Counted from the stretch's first letter, positions 10,670-22,479 are shown. The stretch is DNA of 64,000 bases from Emydura subglobosa (GCA_007922225.1 ML680053.1:7486217-7550216); one strand, 5' to 3'. Notes: generated by a model not told the origin, from the sequence alone. Made by a program: numbers and translations.

Positions 10670-12345
10670 AACCTCATTGGTCCTGAGGAGTGGAGGATAT
10701 CCAATAGTTTATGCTGAGTATCGTGGATTTCCTCTAGGAGAATCAGAAGTTCTGCTGCAACTCCGCGTAATAGATCTTGAAACTGCTTAAAGTCATCCAG
10801 AGGTGAAGGGGATGTTGTAATCACTGCTTCATACGGAAATGAGGAGGGAAATCTTGCCAGTTCCAGTGGCATGGTTGGAAACGGGCTAAGGGGTTGCTTC
10901 TCTAACAAGGGATCTGAGCATTTGCTAGAAGGAGCCCTGAATGGGGAAGCAGGTGAAGATTCCCTCACAGACCAGGCTGGTTCTGAGGAAGGGTCTTGGG
11001 ACCATGGTCTCCAGTGTGGCCAGAAGCTGGATCTAGGGGAGGTTGAGGTGGTCCCCATGACATGGGGTACCAGTTGCTCCATGATGCTTGAAGTAGTGGG
11101 TGTTGCCATGACCGGGACAGCTTCCCTGAATGCACATACAGATGGTAAGACATCGATGGTCCCTCTCCAGCTTCCAGTTCATTGGAGAATGAGAAAGCAT
11201 ATTTTGATCAGTTGCAGTACCAACAGAAGGGTAGAGAATGTCGGAGCAGGTGGCAAGGGAGGGCGAGAAATAACCTCTCTAGAGGTGGGAGGGCCTGAAA
11301 GATGAGGTGACCCTGGCTCTATTAAGGCAAATACGTCCTGGACCTCAAACACAGTTCCCGATCTCCCCGGAGTCAGAGGCACCCTCTCTTTATATGGTAC
11401 TGGTGTTGGTGCTGTGGACTTCCCTGGTGCAGGCGGATCCCATATCTTGTGGGGTTCTGGTGGTGATGGTTCTGTGCTCAGAACCTCCAGATTCCCTTGC
11501 TTGTGGGACTTCTTTTCATGTCAATGGGGTTTGGCAAGAGCTCCGTCTCAATGGCTGGAACTAATGGAAGGAGTGTCCACTTTCTTTGCCTTTGAGGGAG
11601 ACTTAGTCCCATGCTTATGGTCTGCTTCCTTTCCTCCCAACTAGGTCCCGGCACAGGGTTCATGGGGGTAGTTATGCCAGCACCAGATTCGGACTTGGTA
11701 GCAGGATGCCCACTCCTTGCAGCTTCAGGCTGATGTACAGGGGAGGGAGGTCTCCTGGCCTGGGTCCGAGTGAGGCCTCATGGCGAGTTCCATGAGGTAC
11801 TTCCAGAGGTGGAGAGCCTGGCCTTCTTGGGTACGGCGGGGGGACGACTGGCAGATACTGCACCTGGATGCGATGTGAGCTTTCCCCAAGCAGTAGAAGC
11901 AGCGTCGGTGTCCGTCACTTACCGAGAAGGAGCTCAGGCAGCACAGGCACAGAATTTGAAGCGTAGGGTTCTGGGCATAGTCTGGTACCCACATGTAGGT
12001 TCATTTATCTTCACCCCCAATCTATCTGAACTAAGCAGGAAAACTACAATAAAACTGGTAAAACCACTATAAAACTCTAAAACTATTTACAACTTGGTAT
12101 TTAAAGGTGTGTCAGCGACAAGGACACTGAAAGTTCTGACCTGGACCATGCAGCGGTGAGAAAGAACTGGAGACATGGACGGTTCGCCCCACCCTTTAAC
12201 ACCTTGAATGGAAGCACGAGGTGAGCCAGGGTGCATGTGCACACCAACGGACTCTACTTTCAAATTCTCCGACTCCGGGTGCATGGTGCACATACGTAAC
12301 TCCTCAGTGGACTACAATAGAGACCATCACTGGAAGAAGAAGCAA
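10670..12345 (-). mobile_element. DIRS-like retrotransposon, gag part (copy 1)
   Basis: Minus-strand fragment of a DIRS-like tyrosine-recombinase retrotransposon. It has gag-type coding sequence and, at its right (5') end, a terminal region with gtgcatggtgcaca, ctcctcagtggactacaata and gagaccatcac. This corresponds in layout to the right ends of the other two DIRS-like copies. No reverse transcriptase or recombinase is seen, and the 3' half is missing. Confidence 0.75.
10687..11994 (-). pseudogene. DIRS-like gag remnant
   Basis: The N-terminal part (about 11850-11925) reads SDGHRRCFYCLGKAHIASRC then SICQ, a cysteine/histidine cluster of zinc-knuckle type shared with copy 2. The C-terminal part reads DDFKQFQDLLRGVAAELLIL then LEEIHDTQHKLLDIL, which I recognise as the conserved block of these gag proteins. 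A serine/proline-rich linker lies between. Several frame changes are needed, so the gene is broken. Downstream of the block the frame no longer resembles gag. Confidence 0.72.
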
Positions 12346-12992
12346 GGATTCCAGCATGACCAAATATGATCTGAGTGGCAAAACCTTAGAGATAAGAATC
12401 TACTCACAGCCAGATCTGCAAGAAAAGCAAGGGCACTATACTATGGGAGAGGTGTATCCTTATTTTACGCATATCAATTTCACACTTTACCAGGCAGATC
12501 TGGAAAAGGGCAGGATCAGCCCCTGAATACCCTGGATACTTAGTCAAAAGAAATGCAAGCGTATGTGTGCACAGAGAGGGACTGTATGCCCATATACAAA
12601 GCCACCAAGAGTATCAAAAGCATTAGTGAAATAAAACTTGTTAACAGTGTAGCCCTCCGTGTGGTAGAAACTGACTGATTCGTCCCCTGAAACTCAGCTA
12701 TGGATTATTTCAAATAAAGCTGACAGCATCAGCCATCTGTGAACAATCCAGCTATGTCTAACTTCTCTGACCTTTTCTAGCAGTAGCAACTACCTTGGCA
12801 GCTCTAGTCAAACCTCAGCAGAGACTTTACTCAGCTCCTGCAAATGCTCTAAATCAATCAAACACTGTAAGTGTAATGCCAGTCTGTTTATTTCCTATTT
12901 TCTGCTGCTACCACTCCTTCCTCTGGTTCTTCATCTATCATTAAAGAGTATTGCAGAGGAGGCTGAGTGGCTCAGAGAATTATTAATGGGGC
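12346..12992. other. No feature recognised
   Basis: No repeat or gene seen. Confidence 0.5.
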
Positions 12993-13168
12993 AGAGATTA
13001 TGGCCATGATTTTCAAAATGTATTAGTAATTTTGGGCGCTAAAGTTGAAACACCTTAGATGGACCTGATTTTCAGGGGATGCATGCTCAGCACTTTCTGA
13101 AAATTGGGACTCTCGGAAGTGTCTCAAGTTGGGCACCCCAAATCACTAGTAGCTTTGGAAAATCTTGG
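12993..13168. repeat. Foldback repeat (family F3)
   Basis: Blocks gattttcaaaatgtattag, acctgattttcaggggatgc, gctcagcactttctgaaaat and agtgtctcaagttgggcacc. Inverted arms end in gattttcaaaa at the left and tttggaaaatc at the right. Confidence 0.65.
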
Positions 13169-13372
13169 ATCAGGCACAAAGAGCATCCGGCAACTTGGTG
13201 TCTGATCCCCTTGGAGTTACTGTAATATAAATATTCAACAGGAGCAACAGTATTATTATGCCTATGAAGGTTGCTTATTCAAACTCACACCAGTGACTGA
13301 AAAATAACTGTTCTGTGGCTTACGTGAAATAAGTTGGCAGCCGTATTTCATTTCCTAGTGGAGAGATGTCCG

Positions 13373-13480
13373 CAGGGCAAGCTCTTGGGAGCAGGAATGT
13401 CTTTACTTTGTATACTGAACGGTGCTGGACATAGTATCAATGTCAATACATAAATAAATAATAATATTTCTTATAATCCT
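13373..13480 (+). repeat. SINE tail (amniote MIR-like)
   Basis: caagctcttgggagcaggaa and tactgaacggtgctggacat followed by ataaataaataataata. This matches the plus-strand 3' half of the amniote MIR-like SINE (agctcttggggcagg ... cagtgcctggcac ... AT-rich tail). Confidence 0.7.
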
Positions 13481-13830
13481 GGGCCATATCTTACCACCAA
13501 TTCAAAAATAGAACTCTCCACCTATTCTTCTGCAGGAACGTCACAACCCAAACCTTCAGTAGTTTAATCATCACCACCACAAAAAGAAATTATATATACA
13601 TAAGAGTTGAATGACATACGCTAACTCTATATAGATATGTCAACCTAATTTTGTTCAGAAGAAAATCATGTGCAGAATTTAACGAGGAAGGATAACTTAA
13701 ATACCTTGTAAAATATGAAAAATAGTATATTATTAGGCAAAAATAAATTGTAGTATTTAATTGTAATATAAACACATTTTAGCAGTAAGGTATTTTACAA
13801 GATCAGAACGACAATACTGCAATGTTAATT

Positions 13831-13908
13831 TTGTGTGTGTGCACATACTATATACCTGTGAATGAATATACATGTATTTATGTATGTGTGTGAGTGTGCG
13901 TACACCCA
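13831..13908. repeat. Imperfect (TG)n / TATG-rich repeat
   Basis: ttttgtgtgtgtgcacat and tatgtatgtgtgtgagtgtg, an interrupted TG/TATG simple repeat. Confidence 0.8.
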
Positions 13909-14003
13909 TCCCTACATAAATCCAAGTGTGCTTCTGTGTAATATATATTTGTCTTCTGTGTATGTCATGAATGTTATTTTCTCTCTTTCATATACTGATA
14001 CCC

Positions 14004-14034
14004 AAAGAGAGAGACAGAGAGTGAGAAAGAGAGT
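14004..14034. repeat. Imperfect (GA)n repeat
   Basis: aaagagagagacagagagtg continuing as agaaagagagtg. Confidence 0.85.
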
Positions 14035-14924
14035 GCAATATACATTATCTACAGGATTTTTATCTTATCCAAATAACTGGATAAAAAAAAAGGAGAGAAA
14101 AGGAAATAGAAAAGAAAAATGATGAAAATATTATATAATTATCATGGCTTTTGTTAAGAGATTTCTGATGACTGTAATGAGTATAATAACGAATCCTTTC
14201 CCCTTCATATCTGTAAATAGAGAACAAAGAGAAAATGACAGACACTGACATTTCACTGTTCTTCTACTGCTGAGGAAATATTTCCCTGCATAAGTAAATT
14301 CAAGGTTTTGATTTTTTACAGTATGGCTGGCAATATGAAAAAAAGCAAATCTGATGTTTGATTTAATTTCAGTGTATGGCCCCTGCCTTGTTGACCTCAC
14401 ATATCCGAGCCCTGCACTGAATATGGAATTATTAATAGCCTTACGACACCCATCACCATACGTTTCTAAGCCTGCATTCTGGACTTTATAAAAGGTCTTT
14501 TACCGTTTCCACTATTAACTTCTATCTGAGTGGTTTAATAAATCACCTATGTTAAGTCACACTGGGCAGAAATTTGTACACATGCTGCCAATCCAAGATG
14601 CATTTACTTTTCTCCAAAATTCACTGTATACCTGTGAGATTAAGCCCTTTTTTATTCCAATTTTGGAGGAGTCAGAAATATTTTTCAAACTAGATTAAAA
14701 AGCTTTGTAGGCAGTTATCTAATGTATCTAGTGTTCTGATAATCTAACAGTAAGGGGAGCTAGAAGGTACTATGTTTCTAATCAGATTATGGAAAAGGAA
14801 GTTGAACTGCATAATTAAAGAGACAATTTTAAATAAATAATGAGGGAAAAGTAGTTTCAAGGCAATACACCTTCCTCTGAGTCCCTTATTCTCCTACCAG
14901 CTTTTGTGCACACACAAGCGGCAG

Positions 14925-15037
14925 GACTGCAATCCCGATTCTGCAAACTCTCACACATACATTTAATTTAAAGCACGTGAATAGCCCCATTTGTTTCAGT
15001 GGGACTACTTGTTAAAGTATTAGCAGAACTGGGGGCC
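14925..15037. repeat. Foldback repeat (family F2)
   Basis: Left arm tgcaatcccgattctgcaaa, right arm agtattagcagaactggggg, centre tttcagtgggactacttg. Diverged relative of 6725-6872. Confidence 0.65.
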
Positions 15038-15554
15038 TACAGAGTGGAAAAGAGTGAAATGGACTATGTAGAAAGGGAAATCAAATGCACAAAGTGAACA
15101 GACTAAAATAATTAGAGATTGTATGTTTCCCTGATCTCTTTCAGTGATAGTGAGCTTTGGTGGTACTTGTAACATTGGACAGAAAAGCAATTAAAAAAGA
15201 AACAAACAGACAATGTCCCTTTAAGGGGAGTTGTGAACATGGGAATCCATGCCAGAGTATGAGCTTTCCAATTTACCTTGTATGTTACCTTGTAACATTT
15301 TCACTACCACAGTTTCCCCTCTGTAATCTTCTAATTTGAATAGTGCTATTTCCTTTCCTTTTTGGTCTCATTGGGAGTTCAATCTTGATTTTATAGACTG
15401 GACCCTGACTTGTGTCCTCTTGTTATGAATGGAGAATTTTTGTTATTTTGAAACAAAAATAATTGAGAAGAGCTGAGTCATTAAAATCTGACATATGGTT
15501 TCTGTGGGTGAAAGACACGGTGTATTTTTATCCTTGAAATGATCCTCTCAGCAC
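15038..15554. other. No feature recognised
   Basis: No gene or repeat seen. Confidence 0.45.
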
Positions 15555-15885
15555 CCTCAATGTGCTACAAAAAATCATAGTCACTGTAAACTGACAGCCT
15601 AATATCTCCATGTTAGCCTTCATTCTGCCACACTTCCATGGACAATGTAATTAATGTAAGCATATGAGAAACTATAATTGACATTCTAATCAATAAAGCT
15701 CTACTTGACAAACTTGCAAATGACATTGAAGTGCATTTCAGGAGCCAGGCTAATGTCAGTGGAAGTGTATGTCACATGAATGACTTTAGCTGCTGTGAGA
15801 CTTGCAGCATGTAAACTATGACATGCTAGGTTCACTAAGCCTCATACAGTTTTCTCATTTACTTCTTTCCAAAAAGGAAGAGCTT
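15555..15885. promoter_or_regulatory. Candidate conserved non-coding element
   Basis: About 330 bp free of recognised repeats, balanced in composition, dense in homeobox-type TAAT/ATTA cores (gtaattaatgtaag, ataattgac) and without an open frame. It looks like a developmental conserved non-coding element, but that impression cannot be confirmed without alignment. Confidence 0.25.
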
Positions 15886-15940
15886 TGAAGGAATGTAACT
15901 GAAAATAAATCTCATACGAGTCCTAAAATGACAAACAATT

Positions 15941-15958
15941 AACACACACACACACACA
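15941..15958. repeat. (AC)n microsatellite
   Basis: aacacacacacacacaca, about eight perfect AC units. Confidence 0.9.
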
Positions 15959-16399
15959 GTGTATTTTTGTGTGCATCACACAGAACAAATCTAACATAAA
16001 ACAACAAAATCAAGGAAGTAAAAAGGTGCAGGCTTCACTAGTAGCACAGTCACCATCCACCACGGACCATCCCCTGCAACTTTCACCATGGCCCCATTTA
16101 AATTGTCAATACGTTTAAATAGCAACTAAAAGCAAGAAAACTCTGCTCCCAAACAGAAAATCGGGACAAAATTGTTGAAAGAGTTTCTTCTTATGAATTA
16201 TTCACTTAACTCTAAAAAGGAACCATTTGCTCACATTATGCTAGCGCAAAGCAGAAGATTAGAAGGTGAAAGAAAAATAGTACTTAGCATTGTATGTTCA
16301 AATATGAATAAATGCTATTAATAGCATTACTAATAGATCCCTATCACACTATTTGAGGTAGGTAATACAACCATTTTACAGATGGGGAAGCATGTAAAG

Positions 16400-16512
16400 T
16401 ATGCCAAATTCTGTTCTCCATTATATTTGTGTAAATCCAGAGTAACTCCATTGCAGCCAAAGAAGTTATTCTGGATTTACGTTTGTGTACACAGAGCAGA
16501 ATCCAACCTGGA
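16400..16512. repeat. Foldback repeat (family F1), nested in MIR
   Basis: Left arm gccaaattctgttctccatt then tgtgtaaatccagagtaact, right arm gaagttattctggatttacg then gagcagaatccaacc. A clear inverted-repeat element of about 110 bp. Confidence 0.8.
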
Positions 16513-16617
16513 GGGATTATGACCCTGATTCAGCAAAGCACTTAAACATGTGATTAAATTTGCCTTGTTCAGCAAAGCACTTAGACATGTGCTTAAGTAT
16601 TTGGTGAATTGGGCCCT
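16513..16617. repeat. Foldback repeat (family F2), nested in MIR
   Basis: ccctgattcagcaaagcact then taaacatgtg at the left, and ttaagtatttggtgaattgg then gccc at the right. The left-arm unit is present twice in direct orientation (cagcaaagcacttaaacatg and cagcaaagcacttagacatg), so the palindrome has been rearranged. Confidence 0.8.
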
Positions 16618-16680
16618 AAGTGATTTGTTCCAGACCACACTGAATAAATATCAGAGCCAGGACTAAAATTCAGAAGTGCA

Positions 16681-18945
16681 ACAACAATTTAATTGACTGA
16701 ATTAGCATATGAATAATGCTACATATTGTTGTGTGTCAGTGGCTGGCAATCACAGCTGGTTTTAGGGGCGAGCGAGTCATGCTTGGTGCCAGATTACTGT
16801 TCTGTTTGGCTTTTTTATATTTGCTGGCTCATTTTAGGAATGGGGGTACCAAAATTGTTTTCCACCCTGGCTGACAAAACAGCTGAGGTTGGCCCTGATG
16901 GTGCTCTTCATATTAACGAGCCATCTATGTATAAACAGAGAAATCTCTTTTCTATAGCACTCCTGTATCATACACTGCAGTTGCCCATGATGTATCAGTT
17001 TGGTGGATAGATGACTTTACTCTCTAGGCCTCTAACTCCAACACTTACAATAGTATGAAATTCACATTAAAAATTATATATATTTTGGTGGGGGTTGAGA
17101 ACCTGATAATTATTTTGGCCCTGCAGGAAATAAATGGAAACCTGGTGTCAGACTGGAAACTGGCTCTTATAAAAGTTTATGGGTAGGTCAGGCTGGGAGC
17201 ATGGGTGTGGGGAGGGTTTGGGGCAACTGGGAGGTAAAGCCATTCAGAGCTGTTGTCTGGATCATAATCTCACCTTGCTCTGCTTGCTTGTTGCTAGAAT
17301 ACCTCCCCAAACCCTGGCATGCCCTTCCCACCACCCCACTCCTAATGTGAAAGCAGATCAAACAGGTAGTTGTCTTGGGGAGCATGGAGGAAGCCACAAA
17401 AGGGAAAAACAGATAGAAAGATGGAATCATGGAGCAGGGTGGGACGAGGGGGAGGAAATTAGAAACGAATGAGAGAGGCTTTGAAACAAGCTGAGGAGAG
17501 AAGTGATAGCTGGGAGAGGGAAAATGGGGAGAGATCAGTAACTGAAGAGGGATGGGGAGCTCCTTGGTGCAATTTACTCAGGACAAGAGCTAAGAAACAT
17601 TAGCTTGCAGAAGGGCAAAAAAAGAAAACACTCAAAACAGAGGAAAGCAGTCCCACTACTAAGTCTAAAATCAATGCCTGAAAGGTTTGCTGGACTTTCT
17701 GGACTAGGGTTCTTCTTCCCTGGATGCCTTCTGCACAGATTATCACCACACTAATGGCTGGTGCCTCAAAGTTTACAGGGCTGCCAGGTCCCCCTCCTGA
17801 GCATGCTGTCTGAGGTCTTAAATGCCATTACATCAAGAAAATTGACATTTCTAAAAATAAGTTTTTACCTGTCTTGAGATAATTACAACCCTGGAGAATT
17901 AGAAGCATTAGGCATACGTGAAGCCTCATGCAGTCCTCAGGGTCTGATTCATCTCATAACCACGCCTCTGGCCTGTCTCTCCTGGCTAATTATCAGCTTT
18001 CCTCCATATGTGGGATATTGAGAAACTGAGAGGAATACAAAGGAATGGGAAAGAGAGATTTAAACTCCCCAGGGTTAAATTTCTCATGGAATAGGCTGTT
18101 GGTCTTATAGCGTGTAAGAAAAATCAACATTTCTCAGCCTCCCTGTTTATCAACTTCATAGTGTGGGCAAAAGGTAGGCGCTTCTAGAAATAAATCGTAA
18201 AGAAAACAACAACAACAACAACAAATGGAATTAATGTCATAACAGGGTGACATAACCAAATGAGACATTAGCTGCGGTTCCCTTGTGCGTGGGGAAGAGC
18301 AATGACTTCAGGAGAAACACCTTTCCAAAGGCTCGATCCTAAGTGCTTTTGTGAGGTGCTCCGCACCTTCACCTCCTGCTGAGATCAAGGACTATCTAGG
18401 TACGAGCTGGTCGAGTTAGGCCTTTTCAAATATTGCCACTCAGTGGCCCCTTTGACTGTAGTTTCAGCGGGGACGTGGAGGATGTATTACCTGCTCACCT
18501 CTACGATTGGGGGAGAACAGGGTAAGGAACCACTGTGCTGGGGCCTGTTTAGTCAGTAGCAAACTTTAATTCAGCAATTTTCATAGGGGCCAACTTCATA
18601 TGAAAAGCAAAAGGAATCGAAAACCCATGCTGCTGCTTTTAGTTTCCAGTCTGCACCATCACTACAAACAATAAGCGTCGTTTTCTCAAAATTATTTCCT
18701 AGAGGTTTAGTCAACTATTTCTTTATGGAGCTCACAGCCATAAAGCATTACTGGGGCTAAGAGCTTGATGTGTGTTTTAAAGGATGTGCATTTTAAGAAT
18801 GTCTGCAGTCACATTAGGTAGGATAACCACTAGTGTGGGATAAAAAACTGTATGCTTCTGGACAAGAATCGTTCACAAACTGCCCTAATTAGATGGTTAT
18901 AATGGACTTCTATGAAGATTTACACCTTCTGAAAGAGCTCTTATA
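16681..18945. other. No feature recognised
   Basis: A plus-strand frame at 16726-17010 (94 codons) shows no known motif. A GC-richer stretch lies at 17180-17520. No gene can be supported. Confidence 0.5.
18203..18224. repeat. (AAC)n microsatellite
   Basis: aaaacaacaacaacaacaac then aa, about six units. Confidence 0.9.
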
Positions 18946-19016
18946 GGCTACTATTGGAAACAGGACACTGGGCTAGATGGACCATTGGTCTAATCTAGTA
19001 TGGCAATTCCTTTGAG
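18946..19016 (+). mobile_element. CR1 LINE, extreme 3' fragment
   Basis: caggacactgggctagatgg then accattggtctaatctagta and tggcaattc match the 3' UTR of the CR1 subfamily seen at 48152-48392. About 70 bp. Confidence 0.8.
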
Positions 19017-20411
19017 GTTGGAGGCTCATATAATACTGATTTTTCAATTCTGATAATTGTGAAAACTTGAGATCTGAACATATGTCCTCTGATGCTGGAC
19101 TGTAATTAAATAGATTTACCCATTCTTTTTAATATTTCATATATTTATAAGGCCTCAAATCTATATTTACATGCCTTAAATCGACAAGCCTCTTTTACAT
19201 TTCCAAAAAAACCAATGCCTTTGTGAAGAGTTATTGCCCAAGTAGTTCTCGAAGGTGTAATTAGCCCACTGCCAGGAGTACATCCCTCCACTCAGGAAAT
19301 TATACTAGGTTTCCTTACAACAGAGGGAGAATAATATCTTCAAAGAGTCCCACCCACTTTACTTGATCCAACTCTGGCATTCAAAACATCCAGGTACTAG
19401 GTAGTTGGAGTATTGATATTGCATTGACTAGAGCATTTCCCCTCACTTGGAACCAACCAATCATGTCTAAGATCTTGGTTACCGAAGTAGCTTTTTGCTC
19501 CAAAGGAAGCCTTTTGCCTTTATTGAATTCTAGTTGAAATTTTGCAAAACTTGCCCAACAGGAAAAGATCAGGTGATAAACCCATATTATTATATAAACT
19601 CTTCTTTCAACCAGAACCTATGGATTGTATAACTTTATTGAATCACAAGGAAGACAGTCAATTCCTATATTTGGATTCTGTTACATGACCTCATGCCCCA
19701 GGACTGAGAGCCATGGCTGTGAAAAAGAAGTCCTGAGACACCAGCGTTATTGCTCACAGCCCACTAAAGAGAAATAAACTGAGAGAGCAATGAAAGGACA
19801 CTGCCAGCATGGGTCATGAGGCACAAAGCTGCTGGCTATGTGAAATGCTGGTCAATGTTCAGAGGACTTATTTTTTCGGAAGCAGTCTGCCTACTAAGGA
19901 TGTGTCATACTGCAAAGTTATTAAATTCTATCAAGCACTGAGATTCCATGGTGGGTAGGCATGACATATATAGATTAACAGATTAAGATATTTCTTAATT
20001 TCTTCCAACACCAATAACAGTGTGCATTATCAAACTTGGTAGGGTTGTCTAATTTCAAACAGTGCAGTTGCAAAATTTTGACTGAGTCTGAACTTTATTG
20101 AGGTCATGGTCTATTTAGAAGAGACTTAAAATGCAATGGGGAAAGCAGAGAGGGGCAAAGAATAAAATCCAATGAAAACATTATGAAAAATAGAGAAGTG
20201 TGTGGGCAGATGGGGAACAAATACAGAAGAGTCATTAAAAAAACACAGCAGGGAGAATGAAGAAATAATATCATACAGAGGCCACCCACTTCTGCAAGCC
20301 TAGCTGTCAGTGGCAGAAGTTTCTTTTGGTGACAATACTTTGTCTGGGTTTCCCTCTGTCTAGAAAAACACTTAAAAATTGAACAACAAAACACATGGGT
20401 TTCAGTTACAG
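19017..20411. other. No feature recognised
   Basis: AT-rich, no recognised repeat. A 168-codon minus-strand frame (20104-20610) runs from here into the DIRS-like terminal repeat and has no motif. Confidence 0.5.
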
Positions 20412-20468
20412 GAAGAAAAAAACTGGTTACTAATTTTTTGTAACTGGTGTTTTTTGAGACATGTTGCT

Positions 20469-20600
20469 CACATCCATTCCACGCTAGTTGTGTGGGAGCC
20501 ATGTGCATGGCTGCCAAAGATTTTTCCCTTAGTTGTATCTCTAGGGCTGGCTCTAGCACCCTTTGGAGCCACACACATATGTGCTGGTATAAGGGGCACT
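20469..20600. repeat. Left inverted terminal repeat of DIRS-like copy 2
   Basis: Pairs with 22520-22650 in inverse orientation. Both contain agatttttccctta, a gctctagcaccct unit and tgtgc/tgcgc..tgta-like ends. The outer motif gctcacatccattcca corresponds to tggaatggacatgagc at the right. Confidence 0.8.
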
Positions 20601-20662
20601 TCTGGTCCATGCCCTCAGTTCCTTCTTGCTGATAACTCCCACAGAGGGGCAGGAGCGTGGGT

Positions 20663-20765
20663 CATGGAATGGACATGAGCAACACATTCAAAGAACAACA
20701 GTTATGAAAGGTTAGTAATTGTTTTTTTCTTCTTTAAGTGCTTGCTCATGTCCATTCCATGCTAA
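20663..20765. repeat. Internal palindrome of DIRS-like copy 2
   Basis: catggaatggacatgagcaa at 20663-20682 and cttgctcatgtccattccat near 20742-20761 are inverted copies of the element's outermost sequence, around a T-rich loop. DIRS elements are known to carry an internal region complementary to their ends, thought to help form circular replication intermediates. This fits that role. Confidence 0.7.
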
Positions 20766-20804
20766 GTGACTCTCAAGCAGTATCCCCAGAGATGGACTCG
20801 GGGA

Positions 20805-21680
20805 TCATGGATCTCCTGATTGCAATGCTGCTCTTTCAAAATTGGCAGCATCCCGGGACTGTTGGGTGATAGCATAGTGGGATGCAAAGATATGAACTGA
20901 TGATGAGGATGCAGCTCTACAGATGTCCTGGATTGGTACCTGTGCGAGATATGCAGCTGATGAAGCCTGGGCTCTTGTGGAGTGGGTGGTCACAATGACT
21001 GGAGACGTGATGTTCACCTGCTCATAGCAAGCCCTGATACAGGCGCTTATCCAGGATGAGATTCTTTGGGATGACACTGGCCCTTTCACCCTTTCAGTTA
21101 TTGCTATGAAGAGCTGCATGGACTTGCGGAAGGGCTTAGTCCTTTCAATATAAAAGTGAGGGCCTTCCTAACATCTAATGTATGAAGCCATTGGTCTTCT
21201 GCGGCCTTGTGAGATTTTGGGAAGAAGACAAACAGAAAGTTCTCCTGGTTGTTATGAAACCGTGATACCAACTTTGGTTGGAAGGTCAGATGCGTGCACC
21301 CTTGTCCTTGAAGAACACTTTGCAAGGTGGTTCTGACATAAGGGTCCTGATTTCAGAGATCCTTGTGGCTGAGGTGATCACCATGATGAAGGCAACCTTC
21401 CAAGAGAGAGAGGTAGCTGGGAATCCAAAGCTAATAGCTCAAAGGGGGGTCATGTAAGTCTGGACAGGATTAGATTTAAATCCCAGGGGGGTGCAAATGG
21501 GCAAATCTGAGGGTGGAGCCTTTCCAGCCTCTTGAGAAACTTGACTGTCATCTCATGGGAGAACACTGATCTGCCATTCCCTGGTTGGGGGAAGGCTGAG
21601 ATGACTGCCAAGTGAACCTTAATAGATGAGAGTGCCAGGCCCTGCTGTTTCAGGTGGAGCAGGTAGTCCAATATGGCCTG
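20805..21680 (-). pseudogene. DIRS-like tyrosine recombinase remnant
   Basis: Pieces in order on the minus strand. 21450-21671 holds YLLHLKQQGLALSSIKVHLA followed by VISAF and PWDLNLILSRLT (N-terminal arm-binding region). Near 21340-21385 is TSATRISEIRTL, carrying the first catalytic arginine. 21104-21325 holds HTLDVRKALTFIL. 20805-21119 holds THSTRAQASSAAYL (His-x-x-Arg box) and VHIFASHY with the likely nucleophile tyrosine. All core residues appear present, but the frames are broken. The enzyme would integrate circular DNA without target duplication. Confidence 0.78.
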
Positions 21681-22169
21681 AGGGCCAACAAGTGAAACAT
21701 TTCCACTTAGACGGGTAGGTAGCCCTGGTGGAGGCCTTTCTCCTGCCTAGAAAGATCTACCACACCTGCTCTGAGGAGGCCAGCTTTTCAGAGTTCAGCC
21801 ACACAGCAACTATGCAGTCAAGTGCAAGGAGGCAAGATTTGGGTGTAGTAACCTGCCGTGGTCCTGGGAGATCAGGTCTGAGCAGAGTGGGAGCATGAGT
21901 GGCTCTGCCATTGAAAGGTCCCGGAGCGTGCCGAAACAATGCTGGAGTGGCCATGCTGGTGCTATCAGGATGACCTTTGCTTTGTCTCATTTTATTTTTA
22001 GGAGAACTCTGTGAACCAAGAGGATCGGGGGAAAGGCATACAGAAGATGGTTTGCCTACGAAAGCAAGAAACCATCAGAGAGGAAGCCCCCACTGTGTCC
22101 ACCCAGTAAGCAGAACTGATGGCATTTCCTGTTCTGCCTGGTTTCCTGTTCTGCCAGGTATCCAGCTGG

Positions 22170-22450
22170 GGAGACCCCCACCTCCAGAAGACGACACTGA
22201 TGGCCTCCAGTTGGAGAGACCACTCGTGGTGAGAGGAGAAGGCTCTGCTGAGGTGAAACACCAGCATGACTTGACTCTGAGCCTTTAGCTTGATGTCCCG
22301 GTCCTTCTTAGTGCGGAGTTTGAAATCCCGACAGATTTGGCACTTGTCGTTTACATGAGATTCTCCCAAGCAGTTAGTGTGTGGGTCACTCCCAGGCATG
22401 TGCTCGCCACAGAAGGCACAGAAGCCCAGGGGCATGCCCGTCCCCTGGGT
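22170..22450 (-). pseudogene. DIRS-like gag N-terminal remnant
   Basis: The minus strand reads CAFCGEHMPGSDPHTNCLGE then SHVNDKCQICRDFKLRTKKD, a Cys/His cluster of zinc-knuckle type that matches the gag N-terminus of copy 1 in layout. It is truncated soon after, and the central gag block and reverse transcriptase are missing. Confidence 0.72.
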
Positions 22451-22479
22451 GAGAAGTCCCTTGATAATAGGAACTAAAA

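Larger units (their letters stand above)
13481..14924. other. AT-rich sequence with simple repeats
   Basis: No gene seen. Very AT-rich stretches at 13560-13790 and 14050-14250, with the short simple repeats listed separately. Confidence 0.5.
16345..16680 (-). repeat. MIR SINE split by foldback insertions
   Basis: The left piece (about 16345-16395) reads accattttacagatggggaa and the right piece (about 16617-16680) reads aagtgatttgttccagacca followed by agagccaggactaaaattca. Together these are the colinear minus-strand MIR order. The roughly 220 bp between them is two foldback repeats. Confidence 0.75.

Noticed and set aside
10871..11305. 144-codon plus-strand open frame
   Set aside because: It is antisense to the DIRS-like gag remnant, which has recognisable protein blocks on the minus strand.
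20104..20610. 168-codon minus-strand open frame
   Set aside because: It runs from unique sequence across the terminal repeat of the DIRS-like element and has no protein pattern; a chance fusion frame.
21998..22435. 145-codon minus-strand frame as a cellular zinc-finger gene
   Set aside because: The Cys/His cluster is that of DIRS-like gag and the frame lies inside an element with inverted terminal repeats.
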